In this document: positions 16,569-25,925 of the stretch, in pieces
How the letters are laid out: each line of letters starts with the position of its first letter
Numbering within the stretch: position 1 is the stretch's first letter
Source of the DNA: Flavobacteriaceae bacterium
GTDB taxonomy: Bacteria; Bacteroidota; Bacteroidia; Flavobacteriales; Flavobacteriaceae
Length of the DNA: 64,000 nt
Assembly (NCBI GenBank): GCA_027082925.1
Contig: JALWTD010000017.1
Coordinates: 1-64,000 of the forward strand
Reading direction: 5' to 3'
Program-made: the position numbers and the translations under genes
Notes under the pieces: model-generated
What the model saw: the letters and a program-made list of their open reading frames with translations, nothing else
What the model was told of the DNA's origin: nothing
Databases searched by the model: none

Positions 16569-17182
16569 CCTTCAAAAAAAGTTACCTGACCTGTTGTTAC
16601 ATCGTATAAAGCTCCTACAATTTCAATATGCCCATCGGCCTCCAAATCAGCCAATATTGGGCTTTCTTCTCGTATTCTATCAATAGAATGCTTTACATTT
16701 TCAACAGCCACTTCTTCTATAGCATCTTCATTCATTTCACTATCGTCTGTTCTAACTACATTAACAGCAGGTTTAATTTTACTCAATAGTGTTGTAATAT
16801 TTCCTAGCTCAACATTTTTACAAGCAGCTGTTACGGCACCACATTTAGAGTGCCCCATTACAACTACAATTTTTGATCCGGCAACCTTACAGGCGTATTC
16901 CATAGATCCTAAAACGTCTTCATTTACAATATTTCCGGCAACTCTTACACTAAAAATGTCACCAATTCCTTGGTCAAAAACAAGCTCGGCAGGAACTCTT
17001 GAATCTATACAGCTTAAAATTACAGCAAACGGATACTGTCCTTTACTTGTTTCTAAAACTTGATCTTGTAAATTTCGCTGTGCCTTTAAATTTTGAACAA
17101 ATCGTTTGTTTCCTTCCACTAAAATGTTGTGAGCATCTTTTGGCGTTAAATTTTCTTGAGTAATTTTTGTTTGTGTTCTCAT
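16565..17182 (-). CDS. Beta-class carbonic anhydrase
   Basis: A 205-residue cytoplasmic zinc enzyme interconverting CO2 and bicarbonate. Zinc ligands are visible as CIDSR (Cys58, Asp60 with Arg62) and HSKC (His111, Cys114). ELVFDQGIGDIFSVRVAGN lies between them, typical of the beta class. It lies 22 nt after the SulP transporter gene and overlaps the DUF2490 gene. This pairing points to conversion of imported bicarbonate or trapping of CO2 for carboxylating enzymes. Confidence 0.95.
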   Translation of the reverse strand: MRTQTKITQENLTPKDAHNILVEGNKRFVQNLKAQRNLQDQVLETSKGQYPFAVILSCIDSRVPAELVFDQGIGDIFSVRVAGNIVNEDVLGSMEYACKVAGSKIVVVMGHSKCGAVTAACKNVELGNITTLLSKIKPAVNVVRTDDSEMNEDAIEEVAVENVKHSIDRIREESPILADLEADGHIEIVGALYDVTTGQVTFFEG

Positions 17183-17204
17183 ATCTTTTATTATCTACTA
17201 TTTT

Positions 17205-19040
17205 TTATACTTTACCGTGCTTATTAAGCCAAATCAAACATTCTTTAAAATTATCGAATAGCTGATCTTCCGGAATTAAATCTGGTATTATATCAATTCG
17301 TTCTAACATATACTTTGGTTGTTCTTGAATATTTACCAATAGTATTTTTTTCTGTTGTTTTACCAAGTCAACAAGTACATCTTCCATAGCGTACAATCCT
17401 GACTGATCCATATATTGCATACGTCCCATTCTAATAATTACAAACGATGCTTGAGGTGGTATTTGCTTTGCCAATTGCTGAAACTCACTTGTAGATCCGA
17501 AAAACAATGGCCCTTTTAGATGTTTCACAAAAACTTTCTCTTTTAAATCCTTAGGCATGTCAACCTCATCTGGCCAAGATTTTTCTTTAAGTAAAGACTT
17601 TACATCAGATCGTTTTGCTGTTAAATCGCCTATTTTTTTCATAAACATTAACGATGCTATTACCAATCCTATTCCTACGGCGTACACTAAATTCCATACA
17701 GAAGACAGTACTAATACCGTAACCATAATAATTACTTCTGCTTTTGGCATATACGGAATAGCTTTCAATCCTTTATAATCCATTACACCAATACCTACGG
17801 TAATTAAAATTCCGGCAAGTACTGCTGCGGGTATTTTAGAAGCTACAGGACCTAAGGCAAGTAAAATAATAAGTAATAAAATACCTGCTAGCATACCTGA
17901 TAGTCTGGTTTTTCCTCCAGCATTAATATTAACAACAGTTCTAATAGTTGCTCCTGCTCCCGGTATTCCTCCAAAGATAGCTGCAATACTATTTCCTATT
18001 CCTTGTCCTACCAATTCTTTGTTAGGATTGTGCTTTGTTTTTGTCATATTATCGGCTACTACAGATGTAAGTAGCGAATCAATTGCTCCCAACAATGCCA
18101 GTGTTAATGCGGTGAAAATATAAGGAGAAATACTACTAAAACTAAAGCTGGTGAATATTTCAAAGTTAGGTATTGGTAAACCGCTTGGAATTTCTTCAAT
18201 TGGTCGGTAATTTAATCCAAAACCTATGGCTATTCCAGACATTACAAGTAAGGCGACTAATGTACTAGGTACTTTGGTAGTAATGCGCTTAAACCCGTAG
18301 ATAATAACAATGGTACCTAACGCAAGTATAAGCTCAAGCCAGTTAATATTACTCAAAGCTCTCGACATTACCTTAAAAGATCCTATTACACCTGAAGCTT
18401 CTTTTTTAGCTAATGTCTGAGATTCTTTGAGTATTTGAGCATCTGTAATACGTTCTGCCTGTTTAATGGTTTGTTTAAAGTCTTCCAGTACTAAGATGCC
18501 CTCGCCTGCTTCCTCTTTCAAAATATTATCTAAAATAATTTCTTCAGCAAACGGTTTAAATTGATTTACAAACTCCTTATCTTCTTTAGGGTAATATCCT
18601 ACTGCAGGTAAAATTTGGGTTACTAAAATAATAACTCCAATAGCGGTCATAAAACCTGAAACTACCGGATAAGGAATGTATTTAATGTATTTTCCTAAAC
18701 CTATTAATCCTAAACCAACTTGCATAATTCCGGCTAATAAAAATACCGTTAAAATAGCAGGTAAAGCTTTACTAATATCGCCGTCAAAAGCGGCTACAAT
18801 ACCAGCAATAACCACCATACTTACAGCAGTCATGGGAGCGGTAGGTCCAGATATTTGAGTGTTTGTACCTCCAAATAGTGCAGCAAAAAAACTTACGAAA
18901 ATAGCTCCGTATAATCCTGCGCTAGGTCCAAGTCCCGAGCTAACACCAAAAGCTAAGGCTAAAGGTAAGGCTACAATACCGGCGGTAATACCACCAAATA
19001 AGTCTCCTTTAAAGTGTTTGAAATTGAAATAATTTTTCAT
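17205..19040 (-). CDS. SulP family anion transporter with STAS domain (probable bicarbonate transporter)
   Basis: A 611-residue protein. About eleven to fourteen spans (residues 10-470) include GGITAGIVALPLALAFGVSSGLGPSAGLYGAI and TQISGPTAPMTAVSMV. It ends in a cytoplasmic STAS domain (about 510-605) with FVIIRMGRMQYMDQSGLYAMEDVL. SulP proteins move sulfate, bicarbonate or dicarboxylates. The adjoining carbonic anhydrase and Na+/H+ antiporter favour Na+-dependent bicarbonate uptake (BicA-like). An insertion of about 60 acidic/basic residues (about 160-225) between spans is notable. Its start overlaps the TetR stop (ATGA). Confidence 0.9.
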   Translation of the reverse strand: MKNYFNFKHFKGDLFGGITAGIVALPLALAFGVSSGLGPSAGLYGAIFVSFFAALFGGTNTQISGPTAPMTAVSMVVIAGIVAAFDGDISKALPAILTVFLLAGIMQVGLGLIGLGKYIKYIPYPVVSGFMTAIGVIILVTQILPAVGYYPKEDKEFVNQFKPFAEEIILDNILKEEAGEGILVLEDFKQTIKQAERITDAQILKESQTLAKKEASGVIGSFKVMSRALSNINWLELILALGTIVIIYGFKRITTKVPSTLVALLVMSGIAIGFGLNYRPIEEIPSGLPIPNFEIFTSFSFSSISPYIFTALTLALLGAIDSLLTSVVADNMTKTKHNPNKELVGQGIGNSIAAIFGGIPGAGATIRTVVNINAGGKTRLSGMLAGILLLIILLALGPVASKIPAAVLAGILITVGIGVMDYKGLKAIPYMPKAEVIIMVTVLVLSSVWNLVYAVGIGLVIASLMFMKKIGDLTAKRSDVKSLLKEKSWPDEVDMPKDLKEKVFVKHLKGPLFFGSTSEFQQLAKQIPPQASFVIIRMGRMQYMDQSGLYAMEDVLVDLVKQQKKILLVNIQEQPKYMLERIDIIPDLIPEDQLFDNFKECLIWLNKHGKV

Positions 19041-19705
19041 TGTATTGTATTAAAAACTAAAAGTGTATAAAATTTTGAAATTGTATCGTCTTCATTTGAA
19101 ACATCGGTCAATGCCGGCATGTGATCTGCAAAGTATTTTTGCTGATGAGCTCCTTCAATAATTGTAGAAATTAACATATGTGGGTACTTAAATGTTGGAT
19201 TTATTTCTAAAATAATATCACTTACCCGCTGTACCACATTTTTGTACGCTTTAAAACAACCCTTTTCATTCTCTTCATCTACATTTTTAGTGTGATATGC
19301 TTTTAGCGATTCAGCAAAAATAATTTCACTTAAAAGTACTTCGTTTACATACGAAATAGAATTGTCTATTAAAACCGGTTGTGTTAAAATTGAAATTGAC
19401 TTTTTTAAACGTTCCCCAGGAGAATCTACATTGGTTGTTGCAAACACCAATCGATATTCTGTCCACGTCCAATACCAACTTGTTAAGTAAACTAAAACTG
19501 CATGTTTATTCTCAAAATATCTGTAAATAGAACTCTCAGGAGAGTTAATAGCCTGCCCAAGCTTTTTAAATGTGAATGCTTCATATCCCATCTCATTAAT
19601 CAACTCAATACTCTTAGATATAATCTTTCTTCCTAATTCTGAAGAATCGGGGTTTTTAGAGTATAATTCAGGGCTAATTTCAATTTGTAAATGTAATTTC
19701 TTCAT
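19037..19705 (-). CDS. TetR family transcriptional regulator
   Basis: A 222-residue regulator. The N-terminal DNA-binding helix-turn-helix is at residues about 22-68 (GRKIISKSIELINEMGYEAFTFKKLGQAINSPESSIYRYFENKHAVLVYL), with a ligand-binding C-terminal domain. It is the first gene of the SulP/carbonic anhydrase operon, which it probably controls together with itself. A palindrome suitable for a TetR dimer lies inside its promoter. The ligand is unknown. Confidence 0.9.
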   Translation of the reverse strand: MKKLHLQIEISPELYSKNPDSSELGRKIISKSIELINEMGYEAFTFKKLGQAINSPESSIYRYFENKHAVLVYLTSWYWTWTEYRLVFATTNVDSPGERLKKSISILTQPVLIDNSISYVNEVLLSEIIFAESLKAYHTKNVDEENEKGCFKAYKNVVQRVSDIILEINPTFKYPHMLISTIIEGAHQQKYFADHMPALTDVSNEDDTISKFYTLLVFNTIQ

Positions 19706-19724
19706 TTATAAATATATTTTGACG

Positions 19725-19756
19725 CAAATATAATAGTATTACTATCGTTTTTGCAA
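19725..19756 (-). promoter_or_regulatory. Promoter with TetR-type operator for the SulP operon
   Basis: Read on the minus strand: TTG (19756-19754), 21 nt spacer, then TATATTTG (19732-19725), matching the Bacteroidota -33/-7 promoter. The palindrome ATAGTA-T-TACTAT (19733-19745) fills the spacer right up to the -7 box, so a bound dimer would block RNA polymerase. The TetR start codon lies 19 nt downstream. Confidence 0.7.
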
Positions 19757-19868
19757 GTTTTTATATTATTTTTTATTAAAAAAATCATACCTACCTGTGA
19801 ATCAATAAGTTATTAGATAGTGAAAATTGGCAAGAAATTTGATAAAATATTGGTTTAAAATAGAAACC

Positions 19869-20462
19869 ATGAAACACTTACTAAAACTAACAATTTTACC
19901 AACACTACTTATTTTAAGTACGCTTACTTATTCTCAAATGGGAAGCAGAAGAGGACAACACCAGCAAGGACAAGGGCAAGGACAACAAGCAAACCAGCCC
20001 ATTGAAGCAAAAATGAACATTAAAAATATAGCTGGTGTAAATACGCTTGATGAAGAAGAAATTATAAAAAAACTAAAAATTGCCAAAAAAGACAAGCCTG
20101 TTGTAATTGCTGCAATAGACCGTTATAACAATAAAATGAGAGAGATTCGTATTTTTAATTTTGACACTTTTAACGAAGCTGAAAAATATTTAAAGAAGAA
20201 GAAAGAGGAAGCCATGCAAAGCAGAGACCCCTACGTTATGAAGGAGGCCAAAATTAGACTCGATGAAATTTTAGCTCCGGTAAAAGAAAAAGTAAAAGAA
20301 CAAAGGAGGTTGCTAACTGCTTTCTTTAAAAAAAATCTAAGCGAAAAACAGTTTGAAAAATGGGTAAAATACCAAAAGAAACTCCATTCAAAAAACAAAA
20401 GCACTACTAATAGTACTAACAATAACAACGCACAGCATAAAAAGAGAAAAAACAGTTTTTAG
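19869..20462 (+). CDS. Secreted Gln/Gly-rich, Lys-rich protein, hypothetical
   Basis: Using the ATG at 19869 the protein has 197 residues with a signal peptide (MKHLLKLTILPTLLILSTLTYSQ). A short Gly/Gln/Arg-rich stretch (GQGQGQQ) follows, then a basic helical region with AREKV/VKEKVKEQRRLLTAFFKKNLSEKQFEKWVKYQKKL, resembling the Spy/CpxP-type helical folds seen in small periplasmic proteins, and a Ser/Asn-rich tail. An in-frame ATG at 19827 would add 14 residues and spoil the signal peptide. Function not established. Confidence 0.65.
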   Translation: MKHLLKLTILPTLLILSTLTYSQMGSRRGQHQQGQGQGQQANQPIEAKMNIKNIAGVNTLDEEEIIKKLKIAKKDKPVVIAAIDRYNNKMREIRIFNFDTFNEAEKYLKKKKEEAMQSRDPYVMKEAKIRLDEILAPVKEKVKEQRRLLTAFFKKNLSEKQFEKWVKYQKKLHSKNKSTTNSTNNNNAQHKKRKNSF

Positions 20463-20496
20463 CAAATCTTTAATATCGCTACTTTTTAAAAAAATG

Positions 20497-20504
20497 TATA
20501 TTTG
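20497..20504 (+). promoter_or_regulatory. Bacteroidota -7 promoter element
   Basis: TATATTTG, an exact match to TAnnTTTG, 33 nt before the ATG at 20538. A poor -33 element. Confidence 0.45.
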
Positions 20505-20537
20505 TTGAGTAACTTTTAAAAAAGCAGTACGTTTTAA

Positions 20538-20921
20538 ATGCCTTTTATCAGAAAAATATTATTTATTAGTGTTACCCTGTTAATACTTCTTCACACGTTA
20601 ATACCTCATAGGCATCATTCAGAAATGAGCTATACTGAGGATATTATAGCTCATAATAAGGCTGATGATATTTTCGATTTTTTGAGTTTGGCTTTTCATC
20701 AAGACTCTAGTGTATACATTATAAATTCTGTTTCAAACGAATACTTTATAGAAAAAAATCTATTAGATTTATTTACATTTTTAAATACCCCTATTTTTAC
20801 GAGGAGCTATTTTTATTCTAAAAAAACTTCTATTTTTCACAATTCAAACCTAAAAAAAACAACGTTAGCCGTTGCTCTAAACGGCTTAAGGGCACCTCCA
20901 TATCTATTTTTTAAATCGTAA
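20538..20921 (+). CDS. Small flavobacterial protein of unknown function (HRHH motif)
   Basis: A 127-residue protein with one N-terminal membrane segment (about 8-22), directly followed by LIPHRHHSEM. An acidic region with FDFLSLAFHQD follows, and the end is LRAPPYLFFKS. I recall this layout, with a His cluster and a C-terminal LRxPP, from small flavobacterial proteins near metal exporters, but no exporter is present here. The histidines could bind metal. It precedes the poly-Asp membrane protein by 42 nt, so the two may form one unit. Confidence 0.6.
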   Translation: MPFIRKILFISVTLLILLHTLIPHRHHSEMSYTEDIIAHNKADDIFDFLSLAFHQDSSVYIINSVSNEYFIEKNLLDLFTFLNTPIFTRSYFYSKKTSIFHNSNLKKTTLAVALNGLRAPPYLFFKS

Positions 20922-20963
20922 CAAATAAAAAACCCAGTTTAACATTTAAAAAATTACACTATT

Positions 20964-21512
20964 ATGGATACAACTCATATTCATTTAATACTAACACATT
21001 TTCCTATTGTTGGTACTATTATTGGAGTACTTATTTTAGCCTATGGCTACTACTCAAAAGAAGATTCAATTAAAAAAGCAGCCTTATTTACTTTTGTATT
21101 AATGGCACTATTAACAATTCCTGTTTACCTATCTGGTGAAGAAGCCGAAGAAACTGTTGAACATATTGCCGGTGTATCAGAACGCATTATAGATCAACAT
21201 GAAGATTTAGCTGAAGTAGCCATTTGGTTTATGGCGGTATTGGGTATTTCTTCTCTCTTAAGTTTTTATGCAATTTCAAAAGAATTGGCTTTTGCAAAAA
21301 AATTAACACTGGTTACTTTAATTATTTCTATAGTTACCTTTGGAGTATTTGCACAGGTTGGTAATTTAGGCGGACAAATACGTCATTCTGAAATTAGACC
21401 TAACAGCACGCAAATAAAAGGAGATGCCAACGAAAATGAAATGTCTAAATTTCAAGGTACTGAGAATGATGATGACGACGATGATGACGATGATGATGAC
21501 GACGACGATTAA
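20964..21512 (+). CDS. Membrane protein (DUF2231-like) with poly-aspartate tail
   Basis: A 182-residue protein with four likely spans (about 9-29, 37-55, 85-107 and 112-133). The opening THIHLILTHFPIVGTIIGVLIL has the membrane-embedded histidines of DUF2231-type proteins. After RHSEIR comes a soluble tail ending in 14 consecutive aspartates, encoded by mixed GAT/GAC codons. Codon mixing argues that the tail is selected rather than a fresh triplet expansion. The tail could bind cations such as Ca2+ or transition metals. Confidence 0.65.
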   Translation: MDTTHIHLILTHFPIVGTIIGVLILAYGYYSKEDSIKKAALFTFVLMALLTIPVYLSGEEAEETVEHIAGVSERIIDQHEDLAEVAIWFMAVLGISSLLSFYAISKELAFAKKLTLVTLIISIVTFGVFAQVGNLGGQIRHSEIRPNSTQIKGDANENEMSKFQGTENDDDDDDDDDDDDDD

Positions 21513-21532
21513 TTTCTTAGATAACTTATCAC

Positions 21533-21567
21533 AAAAAAGTCAGCAAATTGCTGGCTTTTACTTTTTT
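21533..21567 (+). terminator. Intrinsic terminator
   Basis: AAAGTCAGCAA pairs with TTGCTGGCTTT and is followed by a T-rich run. It ends the unit of the poly-Asp protein. Confidence 0.75.
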
Positions 21568-21695
21568 ATAAAGAAGTCGTTTTTAAATACATTGTAAATT
21601 ATCCAATTTTATTATATTTATCAGTTCAAAATAGCACTTTCTCTAATTAGAAAGACTTTTTTTTGTTAACCACTAACACTAATATACTTAATTCA

Positions 21696-23603
21696 ATGAG
21701 CAACTACCATATAAAACATCTAGAAGAATATTACCAAGTTTATAGAAAATCGGTTAGAAATCCCGAAAATTTTTGGGAAGAAATTGCCGAAGAGCATTTT
21801 GTATGGAGAAAAAAATGGGACACTGTTTTAGAATGGAATTTTTCAAAACCTGAAATTAAGTGGTTTAAAGGTGCAAAGCTAAATATTACTGAAAATTGTA
21901 TAGATAGACATTTGTTAACAAAAGGTGACAAAACAGCTATTTTATTTGAACCTAACAATCCTGATGAGCCTGCAAAGCATATCACGTACAAAGAACTTCA
22001 CCAGCAAGTAAACAAGTTTGCCAATGTTTTAAAATCTCAAGGTATTAAAAAAGGAGATAGAGTATGTATCTATTTACCTATGATTCCCGAACTCACTTTT
22101 TCGGTACTTGCTTGTGCCAGAATTGGAGCCATACACTCTGTAGTATTTGCCGGATTTTCAGCAACTGCATTGGCTACAAGAATAAATGATTCTGAATGTA
22201 AAATGATTATTACTTCTGATGGCTCATATAGAGGTACTAAAACCATCGATTTAAAGAGTATTGTTGATGAAGCATTAGAAAACACACCATGTATAGAAAC
22301 TGCTTTAGTTGTAAAGCGAACCAATAGTGAGATTTCTATGAAGAAAGGAAGAGATAAATGGTTACAACCTTTGATTGATGAAGCTTCAAACAGTTGTGAA
22401 CCGGAAATTATGAATGCCGAAGACCCGCTATTTATTTTATATACATCCGGTTCTACAGGAATGCCTAAAGGAATGCTTCATACTACCGCTGGATATATGG
22501 TATACACGGCATACACCTTTAAAAATGTATTCCAATACAGAGATAATGATGTGTACTGGTGTACTGCAGATATTGGATGGATTACAGGGCACAGCTACAT
22601 TGTTTACGGACCGTTGGCTAACGGCGCTACAACAGTAATGTTTGAAGGTGTTCCTAGTTATCCTGATTTTGGTCGATTTTGGGAAATTGTAGAGAAACAC
22701 AAAATTACCCAATTTTATACAGCTCCAACAGCTATTAGAGCTCTTGCCAAAGAAAAACTAGATTATGTTGATAAATACGACCTTTCCTCTTTAAAAGTAC
22801 TAGGTACTGTTGGAGAGCCTATAAATGAAGAGGCGTGGCATTGGTATAACGACAATATTGGTAAAAAGAAAAGCCCTATTGTTGACACGTGGTGGCAAAC
22901 CGAAACCGGAGGAATTATGATTACTCCTATCCCTTTTGCAACACCTACAAAACCAACATATGCTACATTGCCATTTCCTGGAATTCAACCGGCTCTAATG
23001 GATGAAAATGGAGAAGAAATAAAAGGAAATCAAGTTGATGGAAAACTTTGTATAAAATTTCCATGGCCTGCAATTGCAAGAACCATTTGGGGAAATCATC
23101 AACGCTATAAAGAAACTTATTTTTCTGCGTTTGAAAATTGCTATTTTACCGGAGATGGTGCCTTACGCGATGAGGTTGGTTACTACAGAATTACCGGTAG
23201 AGTTGATGATGTAATTATTGTTTCCGGACATAATTTAGGTACAGCTCCTATTGAAGATGCTATAAATGAACACCCTGCAGTAGCCGAATCTGCTATTGTT
23301 GGATTTCCACATAACATCAAAGGAAATGCCTTATATGGTTACGTAATTTTGAAAGAAACAGGCGAAAGTAGAAATCAGAACAATCTACGAAAAGAAATAA
23401 ATCAAATTATCACAGAACATATTGGTCCAATTGCAAAACTTGATAAAATTCAGTTTACCAAAGGGTTACCTAAAACACGTTCAGGAAAAATTATGCGTAG
23501 AATATTGCGAAAAATAGCAGCTAAAGACACTTCCAATTTAGGAGATACCTCTACCCTTTTAAATCCTGAAATTGTAGAAGATATTATAAAAAATGTACTT
23601 TAA
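21696..23603 (+). CDS. acsA: Acetyl-CoA synthetase
   Basis: A 635-residue AMP-forming acetate-CoA ligase. It shows the core A3 motif YTSGSTGMPKG, WWQTETGG, the hinge-region TGDGALRDEVGYYRITGRVDDVI, and the C-terminal PKTRSGKIMRRILR, whose lysine is the acetylation-regulated catalytic residue. It activates acetate for central metabolism. The ATG at 21696 matches the usual N-terminus; an in-frame TTG at 21663 would add 11 residues. It converges on the TonB receptor gene with only 7 nt between stops and no clear terminator. Confidence 0.96.
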   Translation: MSNYHIKHLEEYYQVYRKSVRNPENFWEEIAEEHFVWRKKWDTVLEWNFSKPEIKWFKGAKLNITENCIDRHLLTKGDKTAILFEPNNPDEPAKHITYKELHQQVNKFANVLKSQGIKKGDRVCIYLPMIPELTFSVLACARIGAIHSVVFAGFSATALATRINDSECKMIITSDGSYRGTKTIDLKSIVDEALENTPCIETALVVKRTNSEISMKKGRDKWLQPLIDEASNSCEPEIMNAEDPLFILYTSGSTGMPKGMLHTTAGYMVYTAYTFKNVFQYRDNDVYWCTADIGWITGHSYIVYGPLANGATTVMFEGVPSYPDFGRFWEIVEKHKITQFYTAPTAIRALAKEKLDYVDKYDLSSLKVLGTVGEPINEEAWHWYNDNIGKKKSPIVDTWWQTETGGIMITPIPFATPTKPTYATLPFPGIQPALMDENGEEIKGNQVDGKLCIKFPWPAIARTIWGNHQRYKETYFSAFENCYFTGDGALRDEVGYYRITGRVDDVIIVSGHNLGTAPIEDAINEHPAVAESAIVGFPHNIKGNALYGYVILKETGESRNQNNLRKEINQIITEHIGPIAKLDKIQFTKGLPKTRSGKIMRRILRKIAAKDTSNLGDTSTLLNPEIVEDIIKNVL

Positions 23604-23610
23604 TTAGTGA

Positions 23611-25920
23611 CTACCAGTATATTCTAAACAAAAAGTTGGGCGTAATTCCTAAAGAGTATTTATCTATTATTTCAATAGGATCATCAATGGCGTTATTTCC
23701 AATATACTCTCTACTTATATGGTTTTGTCTATCGTATAAGTTTCGTATAGATAAACCTACTTTACCTCGTATAGCACCGTCTTTAGAGAAGTTAAACCGG
23801 TAGGTAGACGAAAAATCCAATCGGTGATAATCTGGTAATTTTTCAGTATTTATTCCTTCAAAAATCAAATCGGTACCATTGATATCAAAATATGCTTTTG
23901 TAAAAGGTTTTCCTACATGCCATTTCCAGCCCAAGGCCAATTGAAATTGATTTAACTTATAACTTACGGAAGCCGAAACAGCATGTTTAATTTCGGTACT
24001 AGCAGTAAAATATTGGTTGTTATTTAATGTCTCATATTTACTTTTTACATCTATATAAGAATAACTTAACCACGTTTTTAGTTTGTTAAAGTTTTTCTTC
24101 AGATAAAAATCTGCTCCAAATATCTTTTGCTTTCCTATATGAAAACCACTGTCGTTTGGATTTAAAAAACCTAGTGATAGTGCTGTAATTCCTGTTACCT
24201 TCTTATAATAGTGATCTACATCAATACTCCAGCCATTGTTGCTATACAATAAACCGGCAGATACCTGATGGCTGTTTATGATTGGAAAAGTTGCTCCGTC
24301 AGCTAAACGCCACAATTTATCTTCCAAAGAAAGGTCACTTAACACTGTTTCATCTATTTGGCTAATAACTTGATTTTTAATTTCTCCTGTAAGTTGAAGT
24401 TTTAACGTATTGGAAATATTTTTATTAATAATAACTCTTGGCTCTACTCTAAAAGCATCCAATTCACTGTAATAATTTACACGTATTCCTCCATCTATAT
24501 CGAGCCACTTCACATTTCGATGCGAAAAATTAGCGTACAGAGAATGGGTGTTAATAATTGTTTTATCAGCATCTAAAATATAGGTTATATCGGTAGTTTC
24601 TTTAAACTCATAGCCTACATCTTTTAATGTGTATTGATAACCTAATAACCAATTATTTCCTTTTGCTGTTTTTAGTTGAAATTCAGAAAACAATCCAGAA
24701 TCGTATATTACATTACGCTTGTCGTAATCCGATACTTGTAAAAAATTTTCACTAATCATATAGTGATAATTTAAACGGTATTTAGATAAACTCGCCTGAG
24801 TATTTTGAGTAATATTAGCATTCCATTTTCGTTTCCAGCCAAAGCTGTATCCGTCATTTTCAACATCTAGCGTGTTTTTGTATGATTTATTGTGAATAAT
24901 ATCGTCAAAAACATGCTCCAAATCGTTGTCAATATGAATAATACTAAGCGAAAGTAAATCTTTACCGGTAGGTTTGTAATTCAACTTTAAGTTATAATCT
25001 TTAAAGTAGAACTTTTCATCTGCAGTAGCCGACTCATCAATAGTTGTGTTTTGAAATACTTTCTCTTCAATATTTTTAAAAGTTGATGTTTCTAAAAAAT
25101 CTTCAAAAGAGCGTCTAAAAGACACTTGTAAACTCAGTTTATCTTTTAGTATGGGTGTGGCTAAATATGTATCGGCACTTATTCCGTTAAACCCAAATTC
25201 TGTTACTAATTTTTTATAAATTTTACTACTGGTGGAAATATCTATAACACTTGATATTCTCTCTCCAAACTTTGCGTTTGTTCCTTTATTATGAAACGTA
25301 ATGTTTTCGGTAATATTTGGATTAAAAGCCGATATCATTCCAAACAAATGTCCGTTATGATAAATATTAATACCGTCCCAAATAACCCTGTTTTGATCAG
25401 AAGCGCCTCCTCTAACAATTAAACCGGTTGCCGTTTCGTTAGGGCTAATAACTCCCGGTAGTTGTTGAATGCTTTCCATAATATCAGGCTCTGTAAGGCC
25501 TGGTAAAATTTCTAGTTTTTGAGGAGAAATTTGATATGTTGCATTTTTATTTTTTGTAATTCCTCTTGTAAGGTAACCATCAATAACAACCTCGGCCAAA
25601 TGTTGTTCTTCAGAAATAGAAACTATGGGTTTTAAAAAAATATACCTTTCGCTCAATTTCTGAAAATTAACATTAATCAGCATTGTCAGTTCTGTCAATA
25701 CCTCATCAAGTGTGCGATTTTTCTTTGATAAGGTTACTTTTTTGCCGTTGATAATATTGTCTTGATACGAGAATTTCACATCAAACATTTCTTCTAATGA
25801 AGCTAAAACATCGGCTACAGGGTTATTGTTAAATTCAATAGAAAAAGTAGCCTTCTCTTGAGAAAAGGCTACTATCGGTATTAACCATATAATAAAAATG
25901 CGGGAAAGCAATTTTTTCAT
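23611..25920 (-). CDS. TonB-dependent receptor with STN domain (FecA-type transducer)
   Basis: A 769-residue outer-membrane receptor. A signal peptide is followed by a secretin/TonB STN domain (about 22-75, FNNNPVADVLASLEEMFDVKFSYQ), then the plug (about 125-240, with LPGVISPNETATGLIVRGGASDQNRVIWDGINIY) and a beta barrel ending in FLFRIYW. STN domains signal ligand occupancy to a FecR protein, and a FecR gene lies 5 nt upstream with a sigma factor before it. The substrate (siderophore, vitamin, sugar or other chelate) is not deducible. No SusD partner is present, which disfavours a polysaccharide locus. Confidence 0.9.
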   Translation of the reverse strand: MKKLLSRIFIIWLIPIVAFSQEKATFSIEFNNNPVADVLASLEEMFDVKFSYQDNIINGKKVTLSKKNRTLDEVLTELTMLINVNFQKLSERYIFLKPIVSISEEQHLAEVVIDGYLTRGITKNKNATYQISPQKLEILPGLTEPDIMESIQQLPGVISPNETATGLIVRGGASDQNRVIWDGINIYHNGHLFGMISAFNPNITENITFHNKGTNAKFGERISSVIDISTSSKIYKKLVTEFGFNGISADTYLATPILKDKLSLQVSFRRSFEDFLETSTFKNIEEKVFQNTTIDESATADEKFYFKDYNLKLNYKPTGKDLLSLSIIHIDNDLEHVFDDIIHNKSYKNTLDVENDGYSFGWKRKWNANITQNTQASLSKYRLNYHYMISENFLQVSDYDKRNVIYDSGLFSEFQLKTAKGNNWLLGYQYTLKDVGYEFKETTDITYILDADKTIINTHSLYANFSHRNVKWLDIDGGIRVNYYSELDAFRVEPRVIINKNISNTLKLQLTGEIKNQVISQIDETVLSDLSLEDKLWRLADGATFPIINSHQVSAGLLYSNNGWSIDVDHYYKKVTGITALSLGFLNPNDSGFHIGKQKIFGADFYLKKNFNKLKTWLSYSYIDVKSKYETLNNNQYFTASTEIKHAVSASVSYKLNQFQLALGWKWHVGKPFTKAYFDINGTDLIFEGINTEKLPDYHRLDFSSTYRFNFSKDGAIRGKVGLSIRNLYDRQNHISREYIGNNAIDDPIEIIDKYSLGITPNFLFRIYW

Positions 25921-25925
25921 TATTA

